Assembly (NCBI GenBank): GCA_948567375.1
Contig: OX419760.1
Location: 55,180,001-55,244,000 of the forward strand
DNA: 64,000 nucleotides
Direction: 5' to 3'
Source of the DNA: Lunularia cruciata
Taxonomy: Eukaryota; Streptophyta; Marchantiopsida; Lunulariales; Lunulariaceae
Shown here piece by piece: positions 11,189 through 22,200 of the stretch. Position 1 is the stretch's first letter. The number at the start of each line of letters is the position of its first letter. The notes under the pieces were generated by a model. It was not told the origin of the DNA, searched no databases, and saw only the letters and a list, made by a program, of their open reading frames with translations. Both the position numbers and the translations under genes were made by a program.

Positions 11189-11900
11189 AAGGTACATTAG
11201 GGGGGATCAAAAATAGATTTAACGTATGTTCTACGTGATAAATAACAAACTTTGTAACTTTTTTAGTGAACTCTGTAGCAAGATGTGATGGTAATAAGTG
11301 AAAAATTTGTAAAATCAGTTGTGGGTATTTCATCCAGGTCACATTCATTTATAAGAATTAGACACTAGAGTATGGAGGTTTGGGAATGTCATATCAAAAT
11401 AAATAATTGTTAGAAGGAGGGACATGGTTTCTTGAAAGGATGGCCACGTGGTTGGGTGAGTTGGTTTTGGAGTGGGATTTTTGAAAGTTTTGGAAGATCT
11501 AAAATGCACTCTCTGAACTATTAGAATTCTCAACTCAAATTCACCATCCCAAGTGCAAATGCTACCTTTGTCAGTCAAGTAAATGACACTTTAGTAGTTT
11601 CACATTTGTGTGGTGGTTTTTCCATAGATTAGTGCGGCCAAGGATAGTGAGAGTTATGGAAAATGATCCATGTTGCCCCGCAACAACCAAGAAGGGGGTT
11701 GGGGAATTTTACTCCAAAAGGGCAACAAAAATGTAGCAATGGGAGCTAAAGTAGCTTGGTGTAGTGCAGAAGGCTCACTTTTGGATGTAGATCCAAACCT
11801 ATACACTCGCCTTTGGATTCACAACCTAAAGAACCATTAGGGAATTTGGAGAACTATTGAGGATGACTTCTACCTTGCTTGGCAAACCCAAAGAGAATGG
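11189..11900. other. Non-coding or unrecognised sequence
   Basis: Only short open frames without motifs on either strand. Nothing supportable was found. Confidence 0.4.
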
Positions 11901-11959
11901 TTTTGCATGGAAATGCACCATTATGGCCAAATCCTAGAGCATTTTGCATAGATTCATGG

Positions 11960-12925
11960 TGGGAATTGCAAGCATCCCATTCAAAAATTGACAACTTTTA
12001 GTTTCATGGCATCATTTTTAATCCAAGAGGAGCAAGGATTTCCTACTTCTATGATAGGTGATTGACTTTACAAGAAATGGTTGAGGTACATGAAACAGTA
12101 TAGAGAAACTCAGGAGCTTAAGAAGAGGGCTACTAGAGAAGGAATATGGAAAGGGGTGGAGAACTACAAAAGATAAATTGAATAGAATGTGCTTGCATTT
12201 TGCTAGAATTGAAGACATGTTCGGGAACCGAGCAAACAATAGTCCACTTGATATGGTAATTTTGGGAGATTTAAATCCCAATTTTAGTGGGCTTGGCATG
12301 GAGGAGGTCCATGAAGGTGTAGAGGAGGACGACTCTCAATTCCCATCTCCCCTAAAGGTGCTGCTCCAGACTCGTGCCCCCAATTTGTGCCCAAACACCC
12401 AAGAGGTGATAAGTATACCTAATGTTTACATGGACAATGGAATCCAATTACCCAAGGATGAGTCACCATATGTTTCACCAGTAGAGGACTCACATTTTGT
12501 TACACACGTCCTTTAACTTTGATATGGGATGGGTCCGAGTGTGCTTTCCTTGACCAAGAAGGAGAATGTGACCCACAGAGGAGAAAAGGTGGAATATCAA
12601 CAAATAAGGTATCTTGGATGTCACCTAGTATATCATTGTCTGAGGATTTAGCAAAAATTACCATGTTAAAGGCAAATATTAGAATTTACGCAAATAATAT
12701 AGAATTTGGTGAGAGGTTATAACTAGTTGAACTAGAAGCCACCAACATGAGGAAAAGAGAGAAAACAATGATGAAAATGGAAGTAGAGCGTGTTAGATTA
12801 GAGATAGAGAAGATTAAAATTGAAATTGAGAAGAAATTGAGTGCAAATAAAAGGAAAGCTAGGGCAGACAAACAAAATTTCAAGGAGAAGATTTACAATC
12901 AAATCCCACTCATGAAATCAAAATG
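11960..12925 (+). pseudogene. Unrecognised ORF pair, possibly a transposon DNA-binding protein
   Basis: An open frame at 12178-12516 and the next at 12519-12722 differ in frame. They are followed by a charged helical stretch rich in E, K and I (KMEVERVRLEIEKIKIEIEK, about 12770-12830). The first frame begins close to GWRTTKDKLNRM, FARIEDMFGNRA. This layout, a Trp-containing basic helix region followed by an acidic linker and a terminal coiled coil, resembles the Myb/trihelix-like accessory ORF of PIF/Harbinger elements, and a Harbinger transposase lies at 16440-17330. The resemblance is weak and the assignment is inference. Confidence 0.3.
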
Positions 12926-13129
12926 AGTCTCCTACAAGCAAGAAAATCTCCCAAGGAAATAAGCCAATATTTCAAAGTGCTAACTCAAGTTCAACATGAG
13001 GATCCTACTCCAAACTCATCATACTCTACTGATAGTGAATAGCATACCACCATGTACATTGAGGATTTTTCTAATAAAGTTGAGTTTAATAAAGTTGTTT
13101 ATGACTCTTTACAGAAAAAGATGTTGCTT

Positions 13130-13420
13130 GTTAGTGCTCAATGTTTTGCCTAGTGCTGCACAACGTTGTACCCCAAAGTTTGTGCCAATGGGAGTGGCGT
13201 TGGGTGGGTTTTGGCCGATGTTCAATGGCACATGCAGGCACTGAGTGATGTGTATCATTGGTGTGTAGGTGCCCAGTGCCGCATGCTAACACTTGGTGCC
13301 GCTAGGGTTTAGGGTTGTAAAACCGGTTTTGTTTAGGGCAACGTATGATGGCGCTTGTTGTTTGTGGGTGGCACGCATAGGCACCAAGTGACACTTGGTT
13401 TGATGCAAAGGTACATATGA
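13130..13420. repeat. GTGCC/GGCAC-rich degenerate repeat block, left
   Basis: Multiple copies of short motifs such as CAGTGCCGC, TTGGTGCCGCT and CACCAAGTGACACTTGG, with GC content above the surroundings. GTGCCGCATG at 13276-13285 is matched in inverted orientation at 15646-15655. The block may be a subterminal repeat region of a DNA transposon enclosing 13690-15362. Confidence 0.4.
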
Positions 13421-13689
13421 GTGATAAAATTCTAGCAAAAGTGACCAAAACACATGAAAAATAGATATGAGTGATAAAATTTTAGGGTAAAATAGTGGTA
13501 CATAAAATGGGTATAAGTGTGATAAATGTACATAAGATGTATATAAATGTGGAGCAAGTAAATCATATCACTATGGTAGAGGAGAAGGAGGTGAAGAAGA
13601 TGAGGAAGATGCAACATGGTGTCTAAGTGTTGCTACTACGTCCTCAAGTCTATGATGCTACACATGATGTTGAATCCTAAATGGACTCA

Positions 13690-15362
13690 CTAACCACCAA
13701 AGGGGCCACTCGCTCTCATCCAAATCTTGGTGCTTGATAATACTAACAAGAAGAGAATATGGGTCACTACTATAAGAACTGAATCTACTAGATGTCCACT
13801 CCTCTTTTGCCCAACTAACAACAGACTATCATCATGGACAAACCTATCCCAAGCACTCATCAAAGGGTCAAATGACCAAGTGTATGATGCTCTCTCTACC
13901 CTATAAGGACGGAAGTGGGTAGGATGGATAACACCATGTGGATGGTTCCTATAATAAGAGAGTGCATAACTGACCAGGATCAAAAGATCACAAAGAGGTA
14001 AAACTAATAAAGTGAGATGCTCATATGATCTAACTCTAAGTCCTCTGAACTCATCATCTTGCTGGACATCTACAGAACACAAACATTCAGTGAGGCAAGA
14101 CCCATTGTGAAATCCCTTTAGGAGTGCTCACCATTGCCACATGCTATGTAGCAAACACTCCACTCCATTTAGAGTAAGATTTATCCACAAGATAACCTCA
14201 AAGCGTAGCAAACAAAATTGGATGAAATGGAAAACACCAGGATGAGTGACCCACCCTACATGCCCTAACTATGTGTGAGGGCACCAACCATGCCTAGTTG
14301 TCCAACTCTCACATGCATAGAAACCGGTGCTACTACAACCCCTTAATGATGCAAAACAAGTAACATCCACAACAATAATCTTCTTTTGCAAGAAGTATGT
14401 GAAGAGAATACATGGAATGTACTCTCTTGGTAGAAAAAGCCTCTCTCTAAACTTAGTTTGAGTCCCTTGATTCTCCACACTATGAGGTAAAAGAAAGTGG
14501 CATCTATCACAAAGGGTGGCATCGGTCTAGGTTTGCATCTCACTATGACTATAGGTTTGGCGAGCAATATTATTTAGTCTTGGTCCAAGATAAGCCACAC
14601 TAGCCCTCACCTGAGCTATACTACTCTCACTCTCCTCTACTTGAAAATGTGCACTTTTGCACCTCTTCATAGCAAAGGCTAATTCTTGTGCCTGATTTTG
14701 TAACTGGACCCTATAACCGTTAGCATGGCAGTGGCATCTATGATGTCCAAGTCCAAGTTAGCTAATCTTTGCTCTCTCTCCATCTCAAGAGTAATAAAGG
14801 TCATATGCCTCTCCTGCTTTGCAGCAAGAGTATCCTCTTGCTCACAAAGGAGTCTCTCTCTCTCTACTAACAAACTACCATGCTCCACTACACTCTCCAA
14901 TCGCCTCTTGTGCTCAAGCACTAATCTCTCTTGCTCTTATACACTCTCCAATTGCCTCTTGAGCTGAAGCACTAATCTTTCTCACACCTCTACACTCTCC
15001 AATTGCCCCTTTTGCTCAAGCACTAATCTCTCTTGCTCCTCTACACTCTCGAATTGCCCCTTGTGCTCAAGCACTAATCTTTCTTACTCCTCTACACTCT
15101 ACAATTGCCTCTCCTGCTCAATCAGATGTCTCTCTCCCTCCTCAACCACTCAAACACAATCATCTAAAACACACATGATGTCAATAGAACAAGAAGAAGG
15201 TGACGGTACACTAAAGTGTGTGGAAGGAGGTGCAGCTTCTATGGTCAGAGAAAGGGGAGAAGGAACTATCTCAAAGGATGAAGATGGAGAAGGAACTCTC
15301 TCCCTACAACTATCATGACCTAACCTCACTATTGGTAAGGCAAGAATAGTACCCTTGGGCAT
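13690..15362 (-). pseudogene. Unrecognised coiled-coil protein ORF with Ser/Pro-rich N-terminus
   Basis: Minus-strand frames chain together from an N-terminal Ser/Pro-rich segment (15150-15362: MPKGTILALP, then PSPSS repeats), through a 17-residue Glu/Arg/Leu repeat (about 14890-15130), a longer helical segment ending near 14679, and then a cysteine-containing region (14269-14567) and a C-terminal region (13690-14082). The repeat and following helix (LESVEEQERLVLEHK type; REQRLANLDLDI) predict a coiled coil. Stops occur within the repeat and between segments, so it is broken. It lies between two GTGCC-rich blocks, suggesting it belonged to a DNA transposon. I do not recognise the family. Confidence 0.45.
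14890..15110 (-). repeat. 51-bp minisatellite encoding a 17-residue coiled-coil repeat
   Basis: ACACTCT recurs at 14890, 14941, 14992, 15043 and 15094, an exact 51-bp period. On the minus strand each unit encodes about QLESVEEQERLVLEHKG. Units differ by a few bases, and at least two have acquired TAA stops (near 14938 and 15087). Confidence 0.85.
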
Positions 15363-15639
15363 TGGTAATGAAGTCCAAGTGTAATTTTGAGACCAATTGC
15401 ATCTAGATTGACCTCCCTAATTCCAGCTACAATTGTTCAAATTTGGTGCTCTAAATTTTGTTTATGTGAAGCCTCAATGACTCCCAAAAATGGCTCAATT
15501 TAAAAAATGTGAAACGTATGTGTAAGAGGATGGTTTATATAGCCACCACATAACAAAATATATGTATATCCACACCCAACTAATTTTGTATTTGAGTGGA
15601 AACAACCCAAATTTGTGAAAGAAAAATTAGAATCATCAA

Positions 15640-16130
15640 CGACAACATGCGGCACGCCATGTAGCCAACAGGCGCACCCAACTATTACTTCAGGCCCTGA
15701 GTGCCTGTACATGCCAACATGCGGTGCTGTCAAGCACCAATGGGTGCCACCTTAATTTAAAAGCACTGGCAGTGCCTCCCAACGCCCACCAGCATCTACC
15801 CATACACATCAGCCGGCATCACCCAAAAAACCTATATTGTTATTATGACTTCCTATAAACACTAGGTGTCACCTAATGCCATCAAGCAACTTCTTCTACA
15901 CTAGGCAAGACTGAGTGCCATCCAGTGACTTTGACTCTAAATAGGTGATTTGCGGTGCCACTTAGCACCTTCCAAAGTAAATGGGTGATACCTTGCGCCA
16001 TCCAATGCCTTCAAATGTAAACGGGGCAACACCTTGCACCATCCATTGACTTCATGTGTGACTTGGATTACATCCAATGACTTTGAGCATGAATTGGGTG
16101 ACACCCAATGTGTCCCCAAGTGCCTTCTTG
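15640..16130. repeat. GTGCC/GGCAC-rich degenerate repeat block, right
   Basis: Repeated short units such as GTGCCATCCAGTGAC, GGTGCCACTTAGCACC and GGGTGACACCCAATG, many of them imperfect palindromes, spread over about 490 bp. CATGCGGCAC at 15646-15655 is the exact reverse complement of 13276-13285. No gene is seen here. Confidence 0.4.
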
Positions 16131-16439
16131 CAATTTTCACATAAGATTTCATCATGGTCAAAGGAGCAACATATATTTTTGTAAACTTGGTGTCTGTGGA
16201 AGGATATGGATATGATAATGGATACCAAAACATTTTGAGATATAAAGAATTGAAGCATGAATAATTTATTATAGAGAAACTCATTTGGGTATATTATCAA
16301 GGTAATGAGCAAGGGATTGTTGCATCATCCTTGACCTAATTTCTTTTCTACCAGGTTCTATTCCATTCAAAGACATTTCTGAATCTACTTGAGTTTCCCC
16401 CGTGGTAAATCCACCATCATCTTCTGACCAAACATCTGA

Positions 16440-17330
16440 CCTATTGATTTAAAGGTTATGTAAAATAATACACACAAAAACCCCCTTTAACAAATGTGCA
16501 TTTCTATTATTGTCTTTAAATTGCACTCTTAGCTCACAAAGAGAATGCCATCCAACTTTCAATACTCCTATACAATGATCATTTATCACCCTTGCTTCCG
16601 CCAAATATTTGTTGAACTCTTGCTTGTTTTCTGATCGGGCCTGCTTGAAAGCTAGGACTAGGTGATGCATGGGTACGTAACCAAATTCACCTAAAAGATA
16701 CTCTTTTGCCTCAAACCTGCAACATCCACTCTTCTAGATCAAATCATTTCACTGTGATGATTTTTTCAAACAAGACATGTTGTGACATGACCCTTGCATT
16801 CCTGCAAATAAACAAATCAAATCATACCTTTAATAAAATCTTGCAAATGTACAAAGAGCCGCCCCAATACATTGAACAAAAGAACCATACACTTACCTCC
16901 AATAAGATGTATAATTCTCCTTTTATCATCACAAATCACTTGGCTGTTTATGGAATAGGAACCCTTTTGGCTGAATATGTATCTCCATCCATGGTGGGTC
17001 AAGCAGCAAGAGGAAAAATGTTCCATCTACCAAACCAACACAACAAGGGAAACCTTTTTGTGCAAATATTGCGGATATCCTCCTCCTCTGCTCATGTTGA
17101 GGCCATGCAACTTGACTCCTCATCAAATCTAATATGGTTACCATAACTTTGTCACTAAAGACAATTGTTGAACCTGTACTAATGCCCCAAATATTTAACC
17201 CCCGTGCAACACAAGCTCCATTACCGTGATGCCCAAATGTATCCAGAGCTAGAGCTACTTGAATCCACATGGGTGTTTGCTCCCTTCTGTAGTTTTTCTC
17301 TAAAATAGTGTGCATTTTAATCAAATCTAC
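16440..17330 (-). pseudogene. PIF/Harbinger DDE transposase, inactivated
   Basis: The N-terminal block (16929-17324, minus) has VQVALALDTFGHHGNG, ARGLNIWGISTGST and GFPCCVGLVDGT, where DGT holds the first catalytic Asp. The C-terminal block (16449-16690) has FGYVPMHHLVLAF, VINDHCIGVLKVGWHSL and VCIILHNL, matching the Harbinger GVLKxRW and LHN signatures. The position normally D-S-G-Y reads E-F-G-Y, and the normal E in NEHCIGVLK is D. The middle (16690-16930) is frameshifted. The family normally cuts and pastes with a 3-bp TTA/TAA target; no ends were located. Confidence 0.8.
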
Positions 17331-17339
17331 TAATGTTGA

Positions 17340-18389
17340 AAAGAATCAACATCCATTCTAGGAAGTTGCGGAAGGCCTTCATATCGAGATTTCTAAAATA
17401 CTTTATCACAAATTCTTGACTACAAGGATAAGTAATTTGAGGTTCCAGGTATCAATGTGTATGTGCATACTCCCACCTACTAGTCAATAACTCTAGCATA
17501 TCTAAATCTCCTTCTTCTTCTTCTTCTAATATTTGCGGCAAGAGCACTAAATCTAATCTAATAATCCATTGTATGCATTTTCTAATATTTCAAGTTAGTT
17601 CTAGTCACGTGCTCCCTCTCGTCATGTTCTCCTCCTTGACTGATTCTTCAATCACCAAAGATAACACCTTCTTGGCATGTTATACACTTCTCACTGGAAT
17701 CTCTATTTCTGCATATTATACAAGAGAACAAGATAAGAAATCATTTCAGAACTAGTGCTAGAGCAAGGAATTTTTAAATGAATGAAACTGGATCAAATTC
17801 ACTCCCTCCTTCCAACATTCACACATCCCGCATTCCCTCTCCACAGTCAGTTTTCTCATTCTTGTTCTCCTCTTTCATTTTACCACCTCGTGCACAAATC
17901 TCCCAACTCTGCTATCAATCTTCTTGGTCATTTGTGTTCTCGAACATCACCTGGCCAAATCTCCCAACTCTGCAATCAATCTTCTTGTTCATTTGTGTTC
18001 TTGGATATCACCCCGGCCCGCCGCCCCCTTGGTGGCCACCACTGTCACCTTAATTGAAACATTTTATTAACCTTAATATGTAATTAATGCATTATGGTGT
18101 GATTATTGGATTTTTTTGTCCCTTATTTCCTCTAAACCATCTCATATGGAATGTGCTAATAATAAAGAACTTGGACGGAACTCCATAGTATCTCCTTTAT
18201 TTCCTCCTGCCTGCACCCCCTGCTGATTTTAGTTAACGCCTCGTGATTATCTATATGAAAATACACGGAACTTTGTAAAACTATTCTTGAAACCCCCTAT
18301 TGTTCTAAAGTCCTTCACACTTCGGAATAGGAGATGTCCCTATTGTTCCGTTGTCTTTCACACTACGGAATAGAAAATGTCGTCATGAA
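17340..18389. other. Intergenic sequence left of the duplicated gene arm
   Basis: No gene supported. It contains a 61-bp direct duplication at 17896-18017 (AAATCTCCCAACTCTGC at 17896 and 17957), which makes two overlapping shadow open frames. The GC content rises briefly near 18010-18040. Confidence 0.5.
17896..18017 (+). repeat. 61-bp tandem duplication
   Basis: Two copies of a unit starting AAATCTCCCAACTCTGC at 17896 and 17957 with a few substitutions. Confidence 0.75.
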
Positions 18390-18487
18390 AAGCATTAATC
18401 AGCCAGGGGTGTGTATTTGCACATCCTGAGAGTCCGAAGGAGGTTTATGGTGTCCTCAGAGTAAATCTTCCACTGTAAATTTTTACT

Positions 18488-18527
18488 TGATGGGTCTTCC
18501 CCATCCTTCTTGTTAGCCTGCGTGGGT
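18488..18527 (-). repeat. SINE-like repeat fragment, older, shared by both arms
   Basis: CTTGATGGGTCTTCCCCATC followed by CTTC...CTGCGTGGG resembles the reverse complement of the SINE-like body (CGTAG...GATGGGAAGACCCCATCAAG). The equivalent sequence is present in arm B (about 47405-47445), so this fragment predates the duplication. Confidence 0.5.
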
Positions 18528-18528
18528 T

Positions 18529-18719
18529 CCTTTTCTATCAATTGAGAGAAATGGATGGAAAAAGGCGACCGCGTAGAGAATACGAAGGATAGGAAGACCC
18601 CATCATGCCGGTACAAGACATCATGCCGTCCAAGAGAGAGACGAAAAAGGTAAAATGGGGTTATTAAGAGAAAAGGGTGACCGCGTAGAAAAGGCGACCG
18701 CGACCCTTTTCTATCAATT
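18529..18719 (+). repeat. SINE-like short interspersed repeat, copy 2, with 15-bp target duplication
   Basis: CCTTTTCTATCAATT occurs at 18529-18543 and again at 18705-18719. Between them is a 161-bp body with GGCGACCGCGTAG, AGGAAGACCCCATC, GAGAGACGAAAAAGG and TAAAATGGGG, and a second partial GACCGCGTAG unit near its end. Arm B lacks the body at this point. A long exact target duplication of this kind is typical of LINE-driven retroposition. Confidence 0.7.
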
Positions 18720-18896
18720 TATTCTACACGGTCTTGGACACAATCATACATAATATGTGAAGTACGGCTCGAGTTGGAGATTCAGCTATGTACAGTTTGC
18801 GACAAAGGAACGATCAATTACCACTCATCCGTAAGTGGACGAATTCAAGGAAGCAATAACGTCAAAGTTAGGGAACTTCATTAAAAGAAGAAAAGG

Positions 18897-19027
18897 AACT
18901 TCATTAAAAGAAAAAGAGGCGACCGCGTAGGAAAAACGAAGGATGGGAAGACCCCATCAAGACCCGTACGAGGAAGAGACAAAAAAAAGGTAACATGGGG
19001 CTAACCCCCAATAACTTCATTAAAAGA
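18897..19027 (+). repeat. SINE-like short interspersed repeat, copy 3, next to the gene A TATA box
   Basis: AACTTCATTAAAAGA occurs at 18897-18911 and 19013-19027 (and once more at 18874-18888). The body at 18912-19012 contains GGCGACCGCGTAG, GATGGGAAGACCCCATCAAG, GAGACAAAAAAAAGG and ACATGGGGCTAACCCC. Arm B lacks about 155 bp here, so the insertion followed the duplication. It ends about 14 bp upstream of TATAAAC. Confidence 0.75.
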
Positions 19028-19040
19028 TACTTTTAAACTT

Positions 19041-19047
19041 TATAAAC
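19041..19047 (+). promoter_or_regulatory. TATA box of gene A
   Basis: CTTTATAAACC is conserved at the matching place in arm B (47211-47216, minus). It lies 164 bp upstream of the conserved start codon at 19211, which leaves room for a 5' leader. Confidence 0.6.
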
Positions 19048-19210
19048 CTCGTCCTTGTACGCATTACAGTTATCTGCTTGTCATCTCTCTCTCACTCCCA
19101 CACAGGAGTCCGTGAATTGGGGAAAAAGGGATCTGGACTCAAATTTATTTGGCTCGGACGCACAGGCTGAGGAAGACTTGGGGTTGGACACAGCCGAGCA
19201 GCAGCACAAG

Positions 19211-22200
19211 ATGCTTCCATTACAGAAGAATACAATACGTGAAGCAGATGGTCGAGTGAATCGTGACGACTATGAATCGTGTGGCAGTGGAGGATATGAT
19301 GCAGTGGTTGTTGGGTCTGGCTATGGTGGTGCTGTGGCTGCTTGCAGACTAGCGCAAGCAGGCTTGAAAGTTTGTGTTCTCGAGAGAGGTCGAGTATGGC
19401 AGAGTCCAAATTTTCCAGACAGTTGTTGGCAGTCCCTGAGAGAAGTCGAGCTGCATACACCTTTCGGGACTTTTGGCAAAGAAAACGGCCTGTTTCAGGT
19501 ACTCATTGTTGCACATCAGCCTCAATATTTATCAGAAACAAAAACTTGGTCATCAGAATAGAATATTCAGCACAGAATCAGATAGAAAATTCGGTATCCA
19601 AAAGCCGGGGAGTTTCGCATCTGGAGGGTGATAGCTCTACTTCCAGAATTTGGAATAATTTACGGGATTTTATCGACTAGATGAACGGGGGTAAACCTTG
19701 GCTCACGGCAGAACTATAATGTCTGAAGTTTTAGTTGGAAATGAGAGAAAGTTGTGAGCAAGAGTTGTGATATGTATAATTGTCTATATCCAAGAAACTT
19801 GCAGTCCCCAACTTGTGGCAGGCATTTGATTATTGATATCTGACTTTGGATCAAAATGTTCTCGACTGGGATTGTCACAGATTCGCGTGGATGGAGAATC
19901 AATGTCATTGACGGGGGCTGGTGTAGGAGGTGGATCGCTGATAAGTGCAGGCGTTGCAGCCCCCACACCGAACCGTGCTCGCAAGGATCCGCGGTGGCCG
20001 AGTGAGTGGGAAAGAGATTGGCCGGTATATGAGACCCTCAGTTCTTCAATATTGGAGCCTGAACTTGTTCCCTGCAGTTTTCCTAAGAAGAAGGTGATGG
20101 ATGCCATCAAGGACGAACTTGACGACGTCGAGGATCAGCTTAAGAACATTAGCGTGGGCATGCGGTTTAGAGATGGTCCCAATGTAGCTGGCGTAAAGCA
20201 AGATGCTTGCATAGCTTGTGGGAACTGCATCACTGGTTGTAATTTCAATGCTAAAAGCTCCACGGAGAAGAATTACTTGGCTTTAGCTGTGCAGGTAGAC
20301 TACACCCCTCTATTCTGGGATCCCCGATCTACTACAACGCTGAATTTTATCTGCGCTCATACTTGTAAATGTTCTGGATTGGGTCCAGTACATGTTACCA
20401 TATCCGGGGAAAAAAGAACTTTGAATCTCGGCAGATGACACCAATTTAAAATTTATTGCACTAGAACTCAAGGTTCTGAAGGAAGTGACGAATTATGAGA
20501 ATTTGCATTCATAATTTTCTTCTTAATTTCAGTTTGGAGATATCGATGTGTTTTCTTTCTGCAGGCTAGTGCGCATGTGAGGACAGAGACCAAAGTTCAG
20601 TTTATTGCTAAGAATATAGAAGCACCACCTTTCAACCAAGAAGATGTTTGCGCTTGTGCTTCACGGCAAAGTGGGAATGCGAGGAAGAATCATGCTGAAG
20701 GTGGACAGTCTTCGGAGAGAATGTGGCGAGTGTACTTAGACGACGTAACTTTTCTGACAGCTAACATTGTGGTACTCGGTGGTAAGCCTATCGCTCCAAA
20801 TACTTATTACTTTTACTTACTGTCATACTAATTAGCGCTAGATCAAGAGCTCTTTCTCCCTCAACTCATTTTCTGCAGCAGTAGTTCATGGCCCAATTCC
20901 TATCTAGAACTGTCAGTAGCGACTGTCATGCAATTATAAAATAGCGAGATGGACTTGCTTTGACCTGCAAGCAATTTCGAAATCAAGCGACCGCTATTTT
21001 TGTGTTTGATTGCACTCTAGTGAAATATTGCCTTTTAGTCCTTCACTTTCGCCCCCAACTTTTGACTTGGTCCTTCAATTTTGCTCCCAACTTTTGAGTT
21101 GATCCTTTAATTTGGCTACCAACTTTTGAGTCGGTCCTTCAATTTGGCTCCCAACTTTCAGCCGGAGTTCTTGGAACGAATGAAATCCTCCTACGGTCTC
21201 GAGAAAGAGGCCTGAGTTTATCCGATCGACTCGGCAAGGGTGTAAGCACCAATGGAAACAACATTGCTTTCGTCTCGGAATCGCCAGCACCCACAAGAGG
21301 GAATGGAGTCAATGGCGAGACCTTAGCTAACCTGCACATGTCTGCGCGACCCGGCCCTTCGATTTGCAACTCCTACACGACTTCTGCCGGCTATACAATT
21401 CAGGTTTGTACGAAGAGAACCGCATTGAGTATTTTCCTCAGAGCAGTTTGTAGACTCGTGAGTCCAGGAGTATATTACTCAAAGGGTACTCGTTTCCTGA
21501 TCAATCGCCAATTGTCCACTGACTTTTTTATTAGAGGACCATCAGAGTCTGAACTATTGTTGTTTATGACATGAGATTCGTGATAAAAGATGCCGGTAAG
21601 ATTGAATGCTGAATTTTGTATCTGGCTTTGGTGCCAATAAACAGAATTGGAATCAGGCTGGAAAGATTCAATTTACATAGCTGTGTTTCAGAAGTGAGAC
21701 TGAATGGCTCACTTTAAATGAGAATTACACAATTAACTTTTCAAGAAAGTTCAAAGAGTAGTTCCAAGCGCCGCTGATAGCGACGTATGGGACAAACTTG
21801 ACTGACGGGAAATCAACTAACTTTAAGTTGAACCCTCTTTGTTTCCTCGGAGTTCCGGGACTGTTTGTGAGCGCATCGTATTTGCTCGTGAGTTGTAATA
21901 CGGAATATCATGCAAAAATTTGGAGGCTTCATGGTGGTTTCTGATTTGCCAATGCAGGAACTCATGTATCTGCTACTGATCGATGTCTGCTCAAAAAGTG
22001 CGTTCTGGGAGTTCTTTTGTATTGTTTTGGTTTTGGTACGGCTAGAGGGAACTTTTGAAGGCTGTTCCTTCCCAGTCAGAAAGGAAATAGAAAAGGATAA
22101 TATCCAGATCATGCGTCTGGAGATCATGCGGTAGCAATCTATGTGGACGCTCTATATAGTATGTTTCCATGATAAGAAATGATAAGAAATGCCTGCGAAA

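Noticed and set aside
16706-17146. 146-codon plus-strand open frame
   Set aside because: It is antisense to the Harbinger transposase, whose conserved motifs are on the minus strand.
17778-18057. Two overlapping 91-codon plus-strand frames
   Set aside because: They run through a 61-bp tandem duplication and have no conserved motif; low-complexity shadow.
19055-19210. Upstream extension of gene A exon 1
   Set aside because: The in-frame start there would be TTG; the first ATG shared by both copies is at 19211 (47036 in gene B).
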